From Methylococcaceae bacterium UBA7658 (GTDB lineage: Bacteria > Pseudomonadota > Gammaproteobacteria > Methylococcales > Methylomonadaceae), in contig DLHW01000033.1 in NCBI GenBank assembly GCA_002483425.1, forward strand, positions 5,935-17,477: 11,543 bases of DNA, in the 5' to 3' direction. Position 1 is the first letter of the stretch; the number at the start of each line of letters is the position of its first letter. Position numbers and translations under genes: made by a program. The notes beneath the pieces were generated by a model that was not told the DNA's origin, did no database searches, and was given only the letters and a program-made list of their open reading frames with translations. Below are positions 1 through 8,135 of the stretch, piece by piece.

Positions 1-453
1 CCCCTGTATATGAAAGCCTCCGATGAAGGCAGTTTGCCCGCCATTGACCGCTACTTTAACAAACGCTTCGATATTTACCGAAGCCAGAACCAGTTTCTGG
101 AATGGGGAACGTTACTCTCACCCGCTGCCGGTCTTACGCTAGTGTCGATGGCATTGACCGGAAACGACCTCGAACAGCACCATGATTTCGTACAGCAAGT
201 TGAAACCCAACGCCGCGACATGAACAACCTGATGACCGGCTACATGCTCCAGCACCAGGAAAAACGCAAGGAAGGCGATGAACTGAAAGGCGATGCAACG
301 CTCTGGGGGAAATTGCCGCCTTTCGTCTACCACCAGCCCAGTTGGGAAGTGGCGCTCAAACCTTATGCCATTGCGCTGGGTACATTAGGTTTATGGTTTG
401 TGACGGCTTTGTGCTATGCCCGCCGTTCTGTTAATCAAATAACGGTACTTTAA
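1..453 (+). CDS. ABC transporter permease, DUF3526/ABC-2 type (C-terminal part, cut by window edge)
   Basis: The reading frame is open from base 1 (P-L-Y precedes the first Met at 10), so the true start lies upstream and this is only the last 151 codons. The motif LEWGTLLSPAAGLTLVSMALTGND followed by HHDFVQQVETQRR is, by family knowledge, the conserved region of the large periplasmic domain of DUF3526 ABC-2 permeases. It is followed by a soluble stretch and one hydrophobic segment (about 40 residues from the C-terminus, PYAIALGTLGLWFVTALCYA) ending in a short cytoplasmic ARRS tail. The role is inner-membrane permease of an ABC transporter whose ATPase would be expected upstream, outside the window. 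The next gene begins 3 bp after its stop and is of the same family, so the two probably form a heterodimeric channel. The substrate is unknown; DUF3526 permeases are related to the NosY/GldF group. Confidence 0.75.
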   Translation, partial: PLYMKASDEGSLPAIDRYFNKRFDIYRSQNQFLEWGTLLSPAAGLTLVSMALTGNDLEQHHDFVQQVETQRRDMNNLMTGYMLQHQEKRKEGDELKGDATLWGKLPPFVYHQPSWEVALKPYAIALGTLGLWFVTALCYARRSVNQITVL

Positions 454-456
454 CCC

Positions 457-1920
457 ATGAAGACATCCGAACTAATTAGCCTGGAATGGCGTTTGCTCAA
501 GCGTGACCGGGTATTTTCGTTGACCACACTGGTGGCTGTACTGATTTTGCTCTATGGTTTTAGCAATGGATATTCGTGGATGCGTTGGCAAACTGAGCGT
601 ATCATCGAACATGAACAGGAAGGCAAAAGGGGTTATAACGAACTTCTTGGCATAACGGAACAAGTCCGTAAGGACAAAGCCCCACTACCCCAGAACTTGG
701 CTGACCGCGAACGCGATCCCCGCTATGCGCTGGGTTTTGCCGCCAACCACCATCAGTATGACTGCCGCCGTCCCAAGCCCTTGGCTTCCTTGGCGGTAGG
801 CCAAAGCGATCTCTACAGTAATTGCCTGCCAGTGACCGTTTGGGGCGTGGAAGGGAGGGAAGATGAAGGCAACAGCACAGGGCTTGAGAATCCGCTAAGG
901 CTGCTTTTAGGCCGTTTCGATGCGGCTTTTGCAATCATCCTGCTGATGCCGATCTGTATCCTGGTCATCAGTTACGACTTGTTGTCGCGTGAACGTGAAC
1001 TGGGCACTTTACCGCTGCTGATGTCGCAACCCGTGGCATTACGGCAGTTGCTGTCCGTGAGATTTGGGATGCGTGCCTTTCTATTTGTGTCCTTGTCACT
1101 GCTGGCAATTATCATCAGCCTTACCTGTATCGGTGCTGATTTCACTGATCAACGCACCCTAGTTGAACTCATGTTATGGTTGACCATAACAGCCGTTTAC
1201 CTGTTGTTCTGGTTCGCTTGTGCCTTTTGGGTCAATAGCCGAGGCGGCACGAGCGCCGAGCATGGCCTCCAGCTTGCGGGGCTTTGGCTGCTCCTGGTGG
1301 TCATCATGCCCGGCTGCTTTAATCTAGCCCTAAAGCAGATATATCCCTCACCCTCGCGTATGGACTATATCGACAAGGTGCGCGGGACTTCTGTTGCCGT
1401 TGAGAAGAAAAAATCGGCGCTACTAGGCAAATACCTGGGCGATCACCCCGATCTGGTCGCGGGAAACAAAAAGGTTAACGCCGATGATTTTATCCAAAGC
1501 CGTATCCTGATTGCAGATGAGACCGAACGCACGCTTGTGCCGATCAAGGCTAATTTCCGTCAGCACTATGCCAAGCAACAAGCCTTTGTTGAGGACTTAA
1601 GGTTTATCTCGCCCGCCATTACCTACCAGCATATTGCCCAACTCCTGACCGGGCAAAACCGCGCCCGACATCAACGCTTTCTCGATGCCACTGAGGCGCA
1701 TCACCAAGCCTTGCGGTCATTTTATTTCCCACGTTTTAACCAGGATGGGCCAAATTTTGATGCTTACGATGCCATTCCGACGTTCAGTTTTCAGGAACAA
1801 CCGTTAGCGGCACTGGTAAAAGCCACATTAACTGCCTTGCTTGGCGTTGTCGTGCCTAGTGCCCTATTGCTGGCTTGTGGAATGCGAAGATTGCGAAAAC
1901 CGCTATTTGAATCCCGATGA
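457..1920 (+). CDS. ABC transporter permease, DUF3526/ABC-2 type (second subunit)
   Basis: This 487-residue inner-membrane protein shows the DUF3526 permease layout. There is a first membrane helix at about 19-38 after a basic N-terminus (EWRLLKRDR) and then a periplasmic loop to about 150. A cluster of helices follows at about 153-172, 205-224, 235-260 and 268-292. A large periplasmic domain (about 295-455) contains DDFIQSRILIADETERTLVPIKANF and LRFISPAITYQHIAQLLTG. A final helix near 460-478 precedes a basic tail. SYDLLSRERELGTLPLLMSQPV after the second helix is the cytoplasmic segment typical of ABC-2 permeases, expected to contact the ATPase. Its start is 3 bp downstream of the preceding permease stop with no clear Shine-Dalgarno sequence, so translational coupling is likely. 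The family is clear and the substrate is not. Confidence 0.8.
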   Translation: MKTSELISLEWRLLKRDRVFSLTTLVAVLILLYGFSNGYSWMRWQTERIIEHEQEGKRGYNELLGITEQVRKDKAPLPQNLADRERDPRYALGFAANHHQYDCRRPKPLASLAVGQSDLYSNCLPVTVWGVEGREDEGNSTGLENPLRLLLGRFDAAFAIILLMPICILVISYDLLSRERELGTLPLLMSQPVALRQLLSVRFGMRAFLFVSLSLLAIIISLTCIGADFTDQRTLVELMLWLTITAVYLLFWFACAFWVNSRGGTSAEHGLQLAGLWLLLVVIMPGCFNLALKQIYPSPSRMDYIDKVRGTSVAVEKKKSALLGKYLGDHPDLVAGNKKVNADDFIQSRILIADETERTLVPIKANFRQHYAKQQAFVEDLRFISPAITYQHIAQLLTGQNRARHQRFLDATEAHHQALRSFYFPRFNQDGPNFDAYDAIPTFSFQEQPLAALVKATLTALLGVVVPSALLLACGMRRLRKPLFESR

Positions 1921-2080
1921 TTCAACATGCCCTACTTAGCTAAAATTAATAATTGACCACGGAGAACGCAAAGGAAATGACCCCATTAATTCAAATTATT
2001 GAGAACTTCGTGTTTGTTCCTTAAATTTATAGCAGCACACTACTTTCAAGTCTCATAAGCGAACCACCCACAACGACAAT
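1921..2080. other. AT-rich intergenic region between ABC permease and efflux operon
   Basis: This 160-bp gap holds no gene. It contains a candidate sigma-70 promoter (listed separately) and an imperfect inverted pair, CACGGAG at 1958-1964 and CTTCGTG at 2006-2012, which match at 6 of 7 positions when folded. The CCACGGAGAACGCAAAGGA-like wording resembles degenerate dispersed repeats common in bacterial intergenic DNA. No strong terminator for the permease operon is visible, so read-through into the efflux operon cannot be excluded. Confidence 0.4.
1999..2027 (+). promoter_or_regulatory. Candidate sigma-70 promoter for the efflux operon
   Basis: TTGAGA at 1999-2004 (5 of 6 to the -35 consensus) is followed after exactly 17 nt by TAAATT at 2022-2027 (4 of 6 to the -10 consensus). 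This is 53 nt upstream of the adaptor start codon. The surrounding DNA is AT-rich, which raises the chance of a fortuitous match. Confidence 0.3.
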
Positions 2081-3175
2081 ATGATTAAACAGCCCGGATC
2101 TTCCAGAACCAAAGACTTCGTATTGCCAATCGTGGTTTGTCTGCAATTGATTTGGGCTACCGTTGTTTGCCCCTTAGTGTTAGCCGACGAACCCATACCC
2201 GTGCTGATCCAACCGCTTTACGAACTGGCGCTTTATCCTGAATCCACCGCCGCCGCCCAGGTTGTGAGCTTGAACAATACCGCCATTGCCGCCCAGGTTA
2301 ATGCGCTGGTTGCTGAAATCCCGGTGCGGGTTGGCGATAGCGTCAAAGCCGGGGCAATCCTGGTCAAGCTGGTCTGCAAAGATTTCGAGCTTGAACATGA
2401 GAAACTCAAAGCCGAGCGCCAAGCCACCCAGTCACGACTGGAACTGGCGCAATGGCACATAAAACAATCTGAGTTGTTGGCATCCCAACGCACTTTGCCC
2501 CTGGAAAAAGTCCAGGAACGACGCGCCGAACTTGCTGTTTTGCGTGGCGAACTTGCCGCCCATGCCGTGAGGATCAAGATCGCCGAACGGCAAATGGCTT
2601 CCTGCCTGGTCAAAGCGCCGTTTGATGGTATTGTCACCGAACGCTCCCTATCGGTTGGTCAGTTAGTCTCCAGCGGCACGGCCTTGGTGCATTTGCTCGA
2701 CCTCACCCGTGCAGAAGTCTCCGCGCAGGTCGCCAGTCGGGACATCACTGCCTTGCATAAGGCAGGTGATTTGTCCTTCGAGCATGAAGGCCAGCGTTAT
2801 CCCTTGAAACTGCGTGCGATATTACCTTCCATCCAGACCCAAACCGGCACCCAGGAAGTCCGGCTAGATTTTAGTGGGAAACGAAGCCAACCGGGTGCTG
2901 CCGGACGGTTGGTATGGCAAGATCAAACCTTGCATATCGCTTCTGAACTGTTGGTCAAGCGTGGCGAGCAGTTGGGTGTATTCACCGAACAGGCTGGCGT
3001 GGCGCATTTTCACTCCTTGCCCCATGCCCAAAACGGACGACCCGCCATTATTGACTTGTCGCCTGATACACCGATTATCGTTTCTGGGCAGTATAGCCTG
3101 AATGAAGGCTCAAAGGTTAAGGCCCAAGTGCTGACCAAAACGGCACCTCAATCCGCCAACAAACCTAAACCTTGA
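2081..3175 (+). CDS. RND efflux periplasmic adaptor (membrane fusion protein)
   Basis: This 364-residue protein bridges the inner-membrane RND pump and the outer-membrane TolC-type channel. A hydrophobic N-terminal segment (about 13-35) with a likely cleavage after VLA (residue 35) marks it as exported, with no lipobox Cys at that site. Domains in order are: first half of the biotinyl-lipoyl-like barrel-sandwich (about 68-100, AQVNALVAEIPVRVGDSVKAGAILVKL); an alpha-helical hairpin (about 101-173); the second half-motif (about 176-207, LVKAPFDGIVTERSLSVGQLVSSG); a beta-barrel domain; and a membrane-proximal domain ending in a Lys/Pro-rich tail. The hairpin is short to medium length, as in AcrA/CusB relatives. 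The ATG at 2081 is the only start that keeps the signal peptide, although no good Shine-Dalgarno precedes it. The pump gene starts 9 bp after its stop. The substrate cannot be told from sequence. Confidence 0.9.
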   Translation: MIKQPGSSRTKDFVLPIVVCLQLIWATVVCPLVLADEPIPVLIQPLYELALYPESTAAAQVVSLNNTAIAAQVNALVAEIPVRVGDSVKAGAILVKLVCKDFELEHEKLKAERQATQSRLELAQWHIKQSELLASQRTLPLEKVQERRAELAVLRGELAAHAVRIKIAERQMASCLVKAPFDGIVTERSLSVGQLVSSGTALVHLLDLTRAEVSAQVASRDITALHKAGDLSFEHEGQRYPLKLRAILPSIQTQTGTQEVRLDFSGKRSQPGAAGRLVWQDQTLHIASELLVKRGEQLGVFTEQAGVAHFHSLPHAQNGRPAIIDLSPDTPIIVSGQYSLNEGSKVKAQVLTKTAPQSANKPKP

Positions 3176-3184
3176 CTTTAAACC

Positions 3185-6100
3185 ATGTGGTTAAACCGGC
3201 TTTACCAAAACAACGTTTTTGCCACACTGGCTTACCTGTTGATATTGCTCATGGGCATATTGGCCTATCCGCAATTGCCCAGGGAACAAGCACCTGAGCT
3301 AGACTTCAAAGTTGCAATGATAACCATCACCTTGCCGGATGCTTCCGCCGAAGATGTCGAAAGGCTGGTCATCGACCCCATCGAGCGGATGTTGCGTGAG
3401 AAGATCAAGGATATCGACCATGTCAATAGCAATGCCGCCCCCGGCTCGGCTACAGTGAACATCCAATTCAAAGACATCAAGCAACCCCTGTACGAACGGC
3501 GGATGCAGGAATTGCGGCGTGAAGTGCAAGCCCTTGCCCTAGCCAACTGGCCTAAGGCACAGCCGCCGGATGTGCAGGAGGCTAATAGCTTTAGCCAAGA
3601 CTGGTACAAGGTTCTGGTCTACGGCCCTGGCAACGACGACAACTTCCGCCGCCAGGCCCGACAAGTACAGCGCGACCTACAGCAGCTTCCTGGTGTTTCT
3701 AAGGTGTTTAACAAAGGCTTAGAAGATGCCGAACTTCAGGTCGTGTTCCAGACTGAACGCCTGGCAAGCTTAGGGATTGACCCTAATGCGTTGACAAGCA
3801 CCATCCAGGCTTATTTCAACGATACCACTGCCGGTAATGTCAAGGTCGATAATCGGGAATGGCTGGTGCGGATCGCCGGTAAGGAAAATCCGGCGGCTAA
3901 CTTGGCTAGCCTTCCCATCCTATCAGCGAAAGGCTTGGTCAAACTGGGCGAAGTGGCCGAAATTACCCGCACCAGCCAGACCGCATTGCTGGGTGCACGC
4001 TTTCGCGGTCAGCCCTGTATCGTCCTGATGCCGTTTAAGCAACCCGGCGCCAATGTGCTCCAGCTTATCGACCGGATCAAGGCTTATATTGACACCCGCA
4101 ATCAAGTCAGTGCCAGTACCGGGGTGAAGCTGTATTTGTTGATCGACACCTCCGACACCATCCGTAACTCCCTCAAAGTCATGGAAGAACACGCCTGGTC
4201 GGGCATGTTGCTGGTCTTGGCGGTGACCTGGCTGATGTTGGGGACGCGCTTGTCATTATTGACAACCCTGGCTGTGCCGTTTTCCCTGGCCGGGGTGTTT
4301 ATTGCCCTGCAACTCACCGAAAAATCCCTGAATCTAAGTGTTTTGTTAGGCGTGGTCATTGTCTTAGGGATGCTGGTCGATGATGCGGTAGTGGTGATCG
4401 AGGCCATCGGCCAGCATTTACGCCGAGGGCTGTCTTCGATAGATGCCACGGTGGCAGCATTAAAGGAAGTTTGGCTGCCAGTGGCGACTTCATCACTGAC
4501 CACCATCGCCAGTTTTATTCCCCTGATGTTGGTCGGCGGCTTTCTCGGTGAAGTCATGGGCATCGTACCGCAAGTGGTCTGCTTAGGGCTGCTGGTCAGT
4601 CTGGTACAAGCCTTATGGATCTTGCCTGCCCAGGCGGTGGTCATCGTCAAACCCGAGCAAAAAGAAAATTGGCGGGACAGGTTCAGGCAAACGATCCAAA
4701 AATCCTATACTTTGCTTCTAATCCGCATCTTCCGCGCCCCGAAACGGGCATTAGCTGGGTTAACAGCGGTCTTTCTCCTCGCCGGGTCGACCTGGGCGTT
4801 TGATTGGGTCAAGGCTGATTACCTGCTGCAACCGCCTAATTACGGTTTTTTTATAACGCTCGAAATGCCGGTAGGTACAGACAAAGCAAAAACCCTGGCG
4901 AAAATGGAAGACATCGAAGCCCTGGTCACCCCTTTGTTCCGCCCCGGCGAGCTGAGGGCCAGCGCCATTGAGAGCGGTGTGGTCAGTATCAACGGCAAAG
5001 AGCTTAGTGGCCACCAATACGGCGACATCTGGTTCAGCATGAATTCCGAAGCTGGGCGCGATGCGTCCGCCTTGTTGCCGGAAGCCAAAAAGGCGATGGC
5101 AAAGCTGACCGGCATCGTCGGTGTCTGGGTGGAAGGCGAAAGCTCTGCCTTATCCATGATCGGCAAACCCATCAACTTGATGCTGAGCGGTGCCGCAGGC
5201 GCAGAACTGGACGCGGCTATCGCTGAACTCAAAGGGATTCTTGCCGCTATCCCAGGTGTCCATGATAGCAAACTGGATATTGTCACCGGTTTGCCGGAAC
5301 TGCTTATCCGCTTGGATAGCGAGGCTATCCAGCGCGCCGGACTGAACCCCAGCGCCGTCACCCAAACCCTGCAACTCCTCACCGGAGGCGAAGCGGTGGC
5401 CAGTTATACAGAGGAAGGTGAGACCGTGAGTGTTCGGGTACGGGCGCAGCGCGATAACTCCCATGACATCACCGCATTGTTGCAGCACACCGTCGTCACC
5501 CCCAGCGGTGGCACGATCCCGCTTAGCCAATTGGTACTTGCCGAACAACGGCTTAGCCCTGCCAATATCACCCATATTGATTACAAGCGCATCCTGACCC
5601 TGCAAGCCGACCTCGATAAGGAAAAAATGGATACCCTGGCTGTCAACAAGCTTATCCAAGAACGTTGGAACCAGGCCAAAGCGCGTTACCCCAACATCAA
5701 AGTCGATTTGGGCGGGGAGATGCTGGCCATCCAGGAAGGGCTGGGGCAGCTTTGGCAACAATTCGTCTTAGGCCTTGGGCTGATCTTTATCATTGTGGGT
5801 GCCCAGTTCCGCAGTTACGGCCTGCCCTTCCTGGTGTTGTTTAAGGTGCCGATGGCTTTTACCGGCTTGATCCTGGGGCTGCTGATCTCGCGTGAACCGA
5901 TCAGCCTTTATACGCTTTATGGGGCGGTGGCCTTGGCAGGGATTGCAGTCAACTCCGCCATCCTGATGATCTCGGCCGGACATGACCGTCTGGCGGGGGG
6001 GATGGGTGTTGTTCATGCCAGTGTGTACGCCGCGCGGCGGCGGCTGCTGCCGATCCTGATTACCTCGTCCACCACCTTCATGGGCTTGTTGCCGTTGGCT

Positions 6101-6256
6101 TTGAGCAGCGAGCAATCCTCGACCCAGTGGCGGCCAGTTGCCACCGCCATCGTTTGGGGAGTGGGCTTTTCTACCATACTGACCTTGTTCATCGTACCTT
6201 TACTGTACCGGTTGGCGATGGGTTTTACATACCGAAATAAGAAACTGGGTATATGA
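3185..6256 (+). CDS. RND-family efflux pump, inner-membrane permease
   Basis: At 1023 residues it is the usual length of AcrB-type pumps. The first helix is at about 11-29, followed by the first periplasmic porter half. Helices 2-6 lie at about 335-480, helix 7 near 520-538, then the second porter half, and helices 8-12 at about 855-1014. The helix-4 proton-relay pair is present in GMLVDDAVVVIEAI (Asp399-Asp400). The helix-10 position occupied by the essential Lys in AcrB (SAKNAILIVEF) reads IAVNSAILMIS here, with Asn923, as in a large subgroup of less-studied RND pumps with VN at this site. The amphipathic loop ends with the typical RRRLLPILITSS segment. It sits in a clear adaptor-pump-channel operon, 9 bp behind the adaptor. 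The class is HAE-1-like rather than the heavy-metal type. The substrate is unknown. Confidence 0.92.
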   Translation: MWLNRLYQNNVFATLAYLLILLMGILAYPQLPREQAPELDFKVAMITITLPDASAEDVERLVIDPIERMLREKIKDIDHVNSNAAPGSATVNIQFKDIKQPLYERRMQELRREVQALALANWPKAQPPDVQEANSFSQDWYKVLVYGPGNDDNFRRQARQVQRDLQQLPGVSKVFNKGLEDAELQVVFQTERLASLGIDPNALTSTIQAYFNDTTAGNVKVDNREWLVRIAGKENPAANLASLPILSAKGLVKLGEVAEITRTSQTALLGARFRGQPCIVLMPFKQPGANVLQLIDRIKAYIDTRNQVSASTGVKLYLLIDTSDTIRNSLKVMEEHAWSGMLLVLAVTWLMLGTRLSLLTTLAVPFSLAGVFIALQLTEKSLNLSVLLGVVIVLGMLVDDAVVVIEAIGQHLRRGLSSIDATVAALKEVWLPVATSSLTTIASFIPLMLVGGFLGEVMGIVPQVVCLGLLVSLVQALWILPAQAVVIVKPEQKENWRDRFRQTIQKSYTLLLIRIFRAPKRALAGLTAVFLLAGSTWAFDWVKADYLLQPPNYGFFITLEMPVGTDKAKTLAKMEDIEALVTPLFRPGELRASAIESGVVSINGKELSGHQYGDIWFSMNSEAGRDASALLPEAKKAMAKLTGIVGVWVEGESSALSMIGKPINLMLSGAAGAELDAAIAELKGILAAIPGVHDSKLDIVTGLPELLIRLDSEAIQRAGLNPSAVTQTLQLLTGGEAVASYTEEGETVSVRVRAQRDNSHDITALLQHTVVTPSGGTIPLSQLVLAEQRLSPANITHIDYKRILTLQADLDKEKMDTLAVNKLIQERWNQAKARYPNIKVDLGGEMLAIQEGLGQLWQQFVLGLGLIFIIVGAQFRSYGLPFLVLFKVPMAFTGLILGLLISREPISLYTLYGAVALAGIAVNSAILMISAGHDRLAGGMGVVHASVYAARRRLLPILITSSTTFMGLLPLALSSEQSSTQWRPVATAIVWGVGFSTILTLFIVPLLYRLAMGFTYRNKKLGI

Positions 6257-6329
6257 GAACAATCCCAACACAGTTACCGATGCAGGTTTTGTTAAGTAAA
6301 CAAAAGAGATTTACAGGCTTATAGCTGAA

Positions 6330-7739
6330 ATGAACCTAACTAACATCAAAGCATTCCATAGCAACGCCAAAACCTGTAGCAAATCCAGTATGTTCCTGGC
6401 TTTGCTAATGGTGCTTTACTTGCCCACCTTGCAAGCCGAAGACTTGCTGACCGTCTACAACCAGGCCGTGCAGGAAGACCCGCAACTGGAAAAGGCCAAA
6501 GAAGCCCTGGAAGCGGTGAAGGAAACCCAAACCCAGGCCAGCGCTAACCTGTTCCTGCCGGAAGCCAGCTTTTCAGCGAATATCAATACCGATTGGCAAC
6601 ACATCAAAAATCGTGGGGATGCGATCATCGCCGGAGATCTATCCCAAAGCGCTGTAACCAGCGAAAACTTTAATACCATGAGTTACACCTTAAGCGTCAC
6701 CCAACCCATCCTGCATTATGACCGCATTGTCCAGTGGCAACAGGCCGACAGCCGCATCGCGCAGGCCATTTCCCAGTTTGCGGCGGCGGAAAGCGAACTG
6801 CTGCTACGGGTGGCGGAACGGTATTTCGGGGTGCTGGCAGCGGAAGAAAACCTGGGCTATGCCAAGGCTCAACAAGAGTCCCTAATGCAAAAGCTGGAAG
6901 AGACCAAACTGCATGAAGCGGCGGGATACCTAGCCATGACCGATGTGCAGGAAGCCCAGGGCGGCTATGACCGAGCCGTTGCCGATGCTATCCAGGCGGA
7001 ACATCAACTTCGCAATGCCCAGGAGAGTTTGCAGGAAGTCACCGGTATCCAATACAACCAGCTTGCTTCACTCAAACAAGATATTCCGTTAGTACAGCCT
7101 GAGCCAGCGATTGAAGGCACTTGGGTTGAGCAGGCTTTGACCCAAAACCTGGGGCTTAAGGCCAGTGAATATGCCAGCCAAATTGCCAAAGCAGAGATCG
7201 ATGTGCAAAAGGCGGGGCATTGGCCAACAATAGATGCCACTGGCAGCCACAGCTTTAATGCAACGGGTGGCCGGTTTGGGGCGGCGGACATCGAGGACAA
7301 TACCCTTGGTCTGTCGCTAAATGTCCCGCTGTTCCAGGGCGGTAAAGTGAGTTCGCGTATCCGGGAAGCCGAACATCGCTACCGTGAAGCCAAAGCAGCG
7401 CTCAAACAAGAACAACGCTCAGTACACCGCACCGCCAGCCAAGCGTTTTTGGGCGTGACTGCAGGGATCAGTCGGGTCAAGGCTTTGCAGCAAACCTTAA
7501 AGTCCAGTGAAATCGGGGTCAAAGCGACTGAATCCGGTTTTCGGGTTGGCTACCGAACGCCATTGGATCTTATCGTCGCCGAACGCGAACGTCTCAGCGC
7601 CCAGCGCGATTACACCCAGGCCCGCTATGACTATATCCTCAGCACACTTAGGCTAAAACAGGCCGTAGGTACGCTGTCGCCCGAAGATTTGGCTAAGGTG
7701 AATGGGTGGTTAGCTAGTGCCACAATTGATCAAAAGTGA
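6330..7739 (+). CDS. TolC-family outer-membrane efflux channel
   Basis: This 469-residue protein with two outer-membrane-efflux (OEP) repeats, at about 37-240 and 260-455, forms the outer-membrane barrel and periplasmic tunnel of the pump encoded just upstream. The first repeat contains the typical LLRVAERYFGVLAAEENL segment. The second has LGLSLNVPLFQGGKVSSRIREAE and a C-terminal GFRVGYRTPLDLIVAERERLSAQRDY segment. Both are conserved in TolC relatives of the type I secretion/efflux class. A long signal peptide (basic residues at 7, 14 and 18, hydrophobic 21-34) probably ends at QA-36. A shorter start at Met21 would lose the basic n-region, so 6330 is preferred. A 73-bp gap separates it from the pump, which still fits one operon. 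The Shine-Dalgarno sequence is weak. Confidence 0.9.
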   Translation: MNLTNIKAFHSNAKTCSKSSMFLALLMVLYLPTLQAEDLLTVYNQAVQEDPQLEKAKEALEAVKETQTQASANLFLPEASFSANINTDWQHIKNRGDAIIAGDLSQSAVTSENFNTMSYTLSVTQPILHYDRIVQWQQADSRIAQAISQFAAAESELLLRVAERYFGVLAAEENLGYAKAQQESLMQKLEETKLHEAAGYLAMTDVQEAQGGYDRAVADAIQAEHQLRNAQESLQEVTGIQYNQLASLKQDIPLVQPEPAIEGTWVEQALTQNLGLKASEYASQIAKAEIDVQKAGHWPTIDATGSHSFNATGGRFGAADIEDNTLGLSLNVPLFQGGKVSSRIREAEHRYREAKAALKQEQRSVHRTASQAFLGVTAGISRVKALQQTLKSSEIGVKATESGFRVGYRTPLDLIVAERERLSAQRDYTQARYDYILSTLRLKQAVGTLSPEDLAKVNGWLASATIDQK

Positions 7740-7762
7740 TCTCGGTTTCTTAGGACAGATTG

Positions 7763-7778
7763 ATAGTTGCCCAACTAT
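7763..7778 (+). promoter_or_regulatory. Perfect short dyad between tolC-like gene and ihfB-like gene
   Basis: ATAGTTG at 7763-7769 and CAACTAT at 7772-7778 are exact reverse complements separated by CC. A short T run follows about 10 nt later. It could be a weak terminator of the efflux operon or an operator in the promoter region of the downstream gene. The AT-rich stem and the distance to the T run argue against a strong terminator. Confidence 0.3.
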
Positions 7779-7813
7779 AGGTTAAGCATTTTTGAATAGG
7801 AACGAAAGGATTT

Positions 7814-8119
7814 ATGAACAGAGCAGAACTTATTGCGGCACTGGCTAAAAAGCAGCCACATTTAACTAAAAAAGACGTTGAACTTGCGGTTGGCTGCATC
7901 CTGACGCAAATGGAACGAACCCTACTAGAGAAAGGGAGGATCGAAATCCGGGATTTTGGTTCCTTTACGGCACGGCAACTCCAAGCGAGGTCACGAAGAA
8001 ACCCGAAAACAGGGGAAGAATTACACAAACCTTCCCATTGCGTCTTCCGTTTTAAACCTGGCAAGGAACTGAAGCTAAAGGTTGATAAAGCAAAAGAAAA
8101 ATACCAAATCAACGATTAG
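7814..8119 (+). CDS. HU/IHF-family DNA-binding protein, IHF-beta-like
   Basis: This 101-residue nucleoid-associated protein binds and bends DNA as a dimer. The segment GRIEIRDFGSF at 41-51 matches the IHF-beta signature, keeping Glu44 and Arg46, which in E. coli IHF-beta help read the recognition site. RRNPKTGEE at 61-69 carries the intercalating arm-tip proline (Pro64), and FKPGKELK at 80-87 is the conserved C-terminal arm. The C-terminus (LKVDKAKEKYQIND) is longer and more Lys-rich than in the 94-residue E. coli protein. AAAGGA at 7805-7810 supports the ATG, though the spacing is short. It is 74 bp behind the tolC-like gene and ends 16 bp from the convergent fecR stop. It may be a paralogue rather than the housekeeping subunit, because ihfB usually lies elsewhere (next to rpsA in many gammaproteobacteria). 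Confidence 0.85.
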   Translation: MNRAELIAALAKKQPHLTKKDVELAVGCILTQMERTLLEKGRIEIRDFGSFTARQLQARSRRNPKTGEELHKPSHCVFRFKPGKELKLKVDKAKEKYQIND

Positions 8120-8135
8120 CAAAAGATATACCTTA

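Noticed and set aside
139..333. Minus-strand open frames opposite the ABC permease, adaptor, RND and TolC genes (many of 60-200 codons).
   Set aside because: They overlap strongly supported coding regions, have no recognisable domains and low-complexity or antisense-like composition; they are shadows of the real genes.
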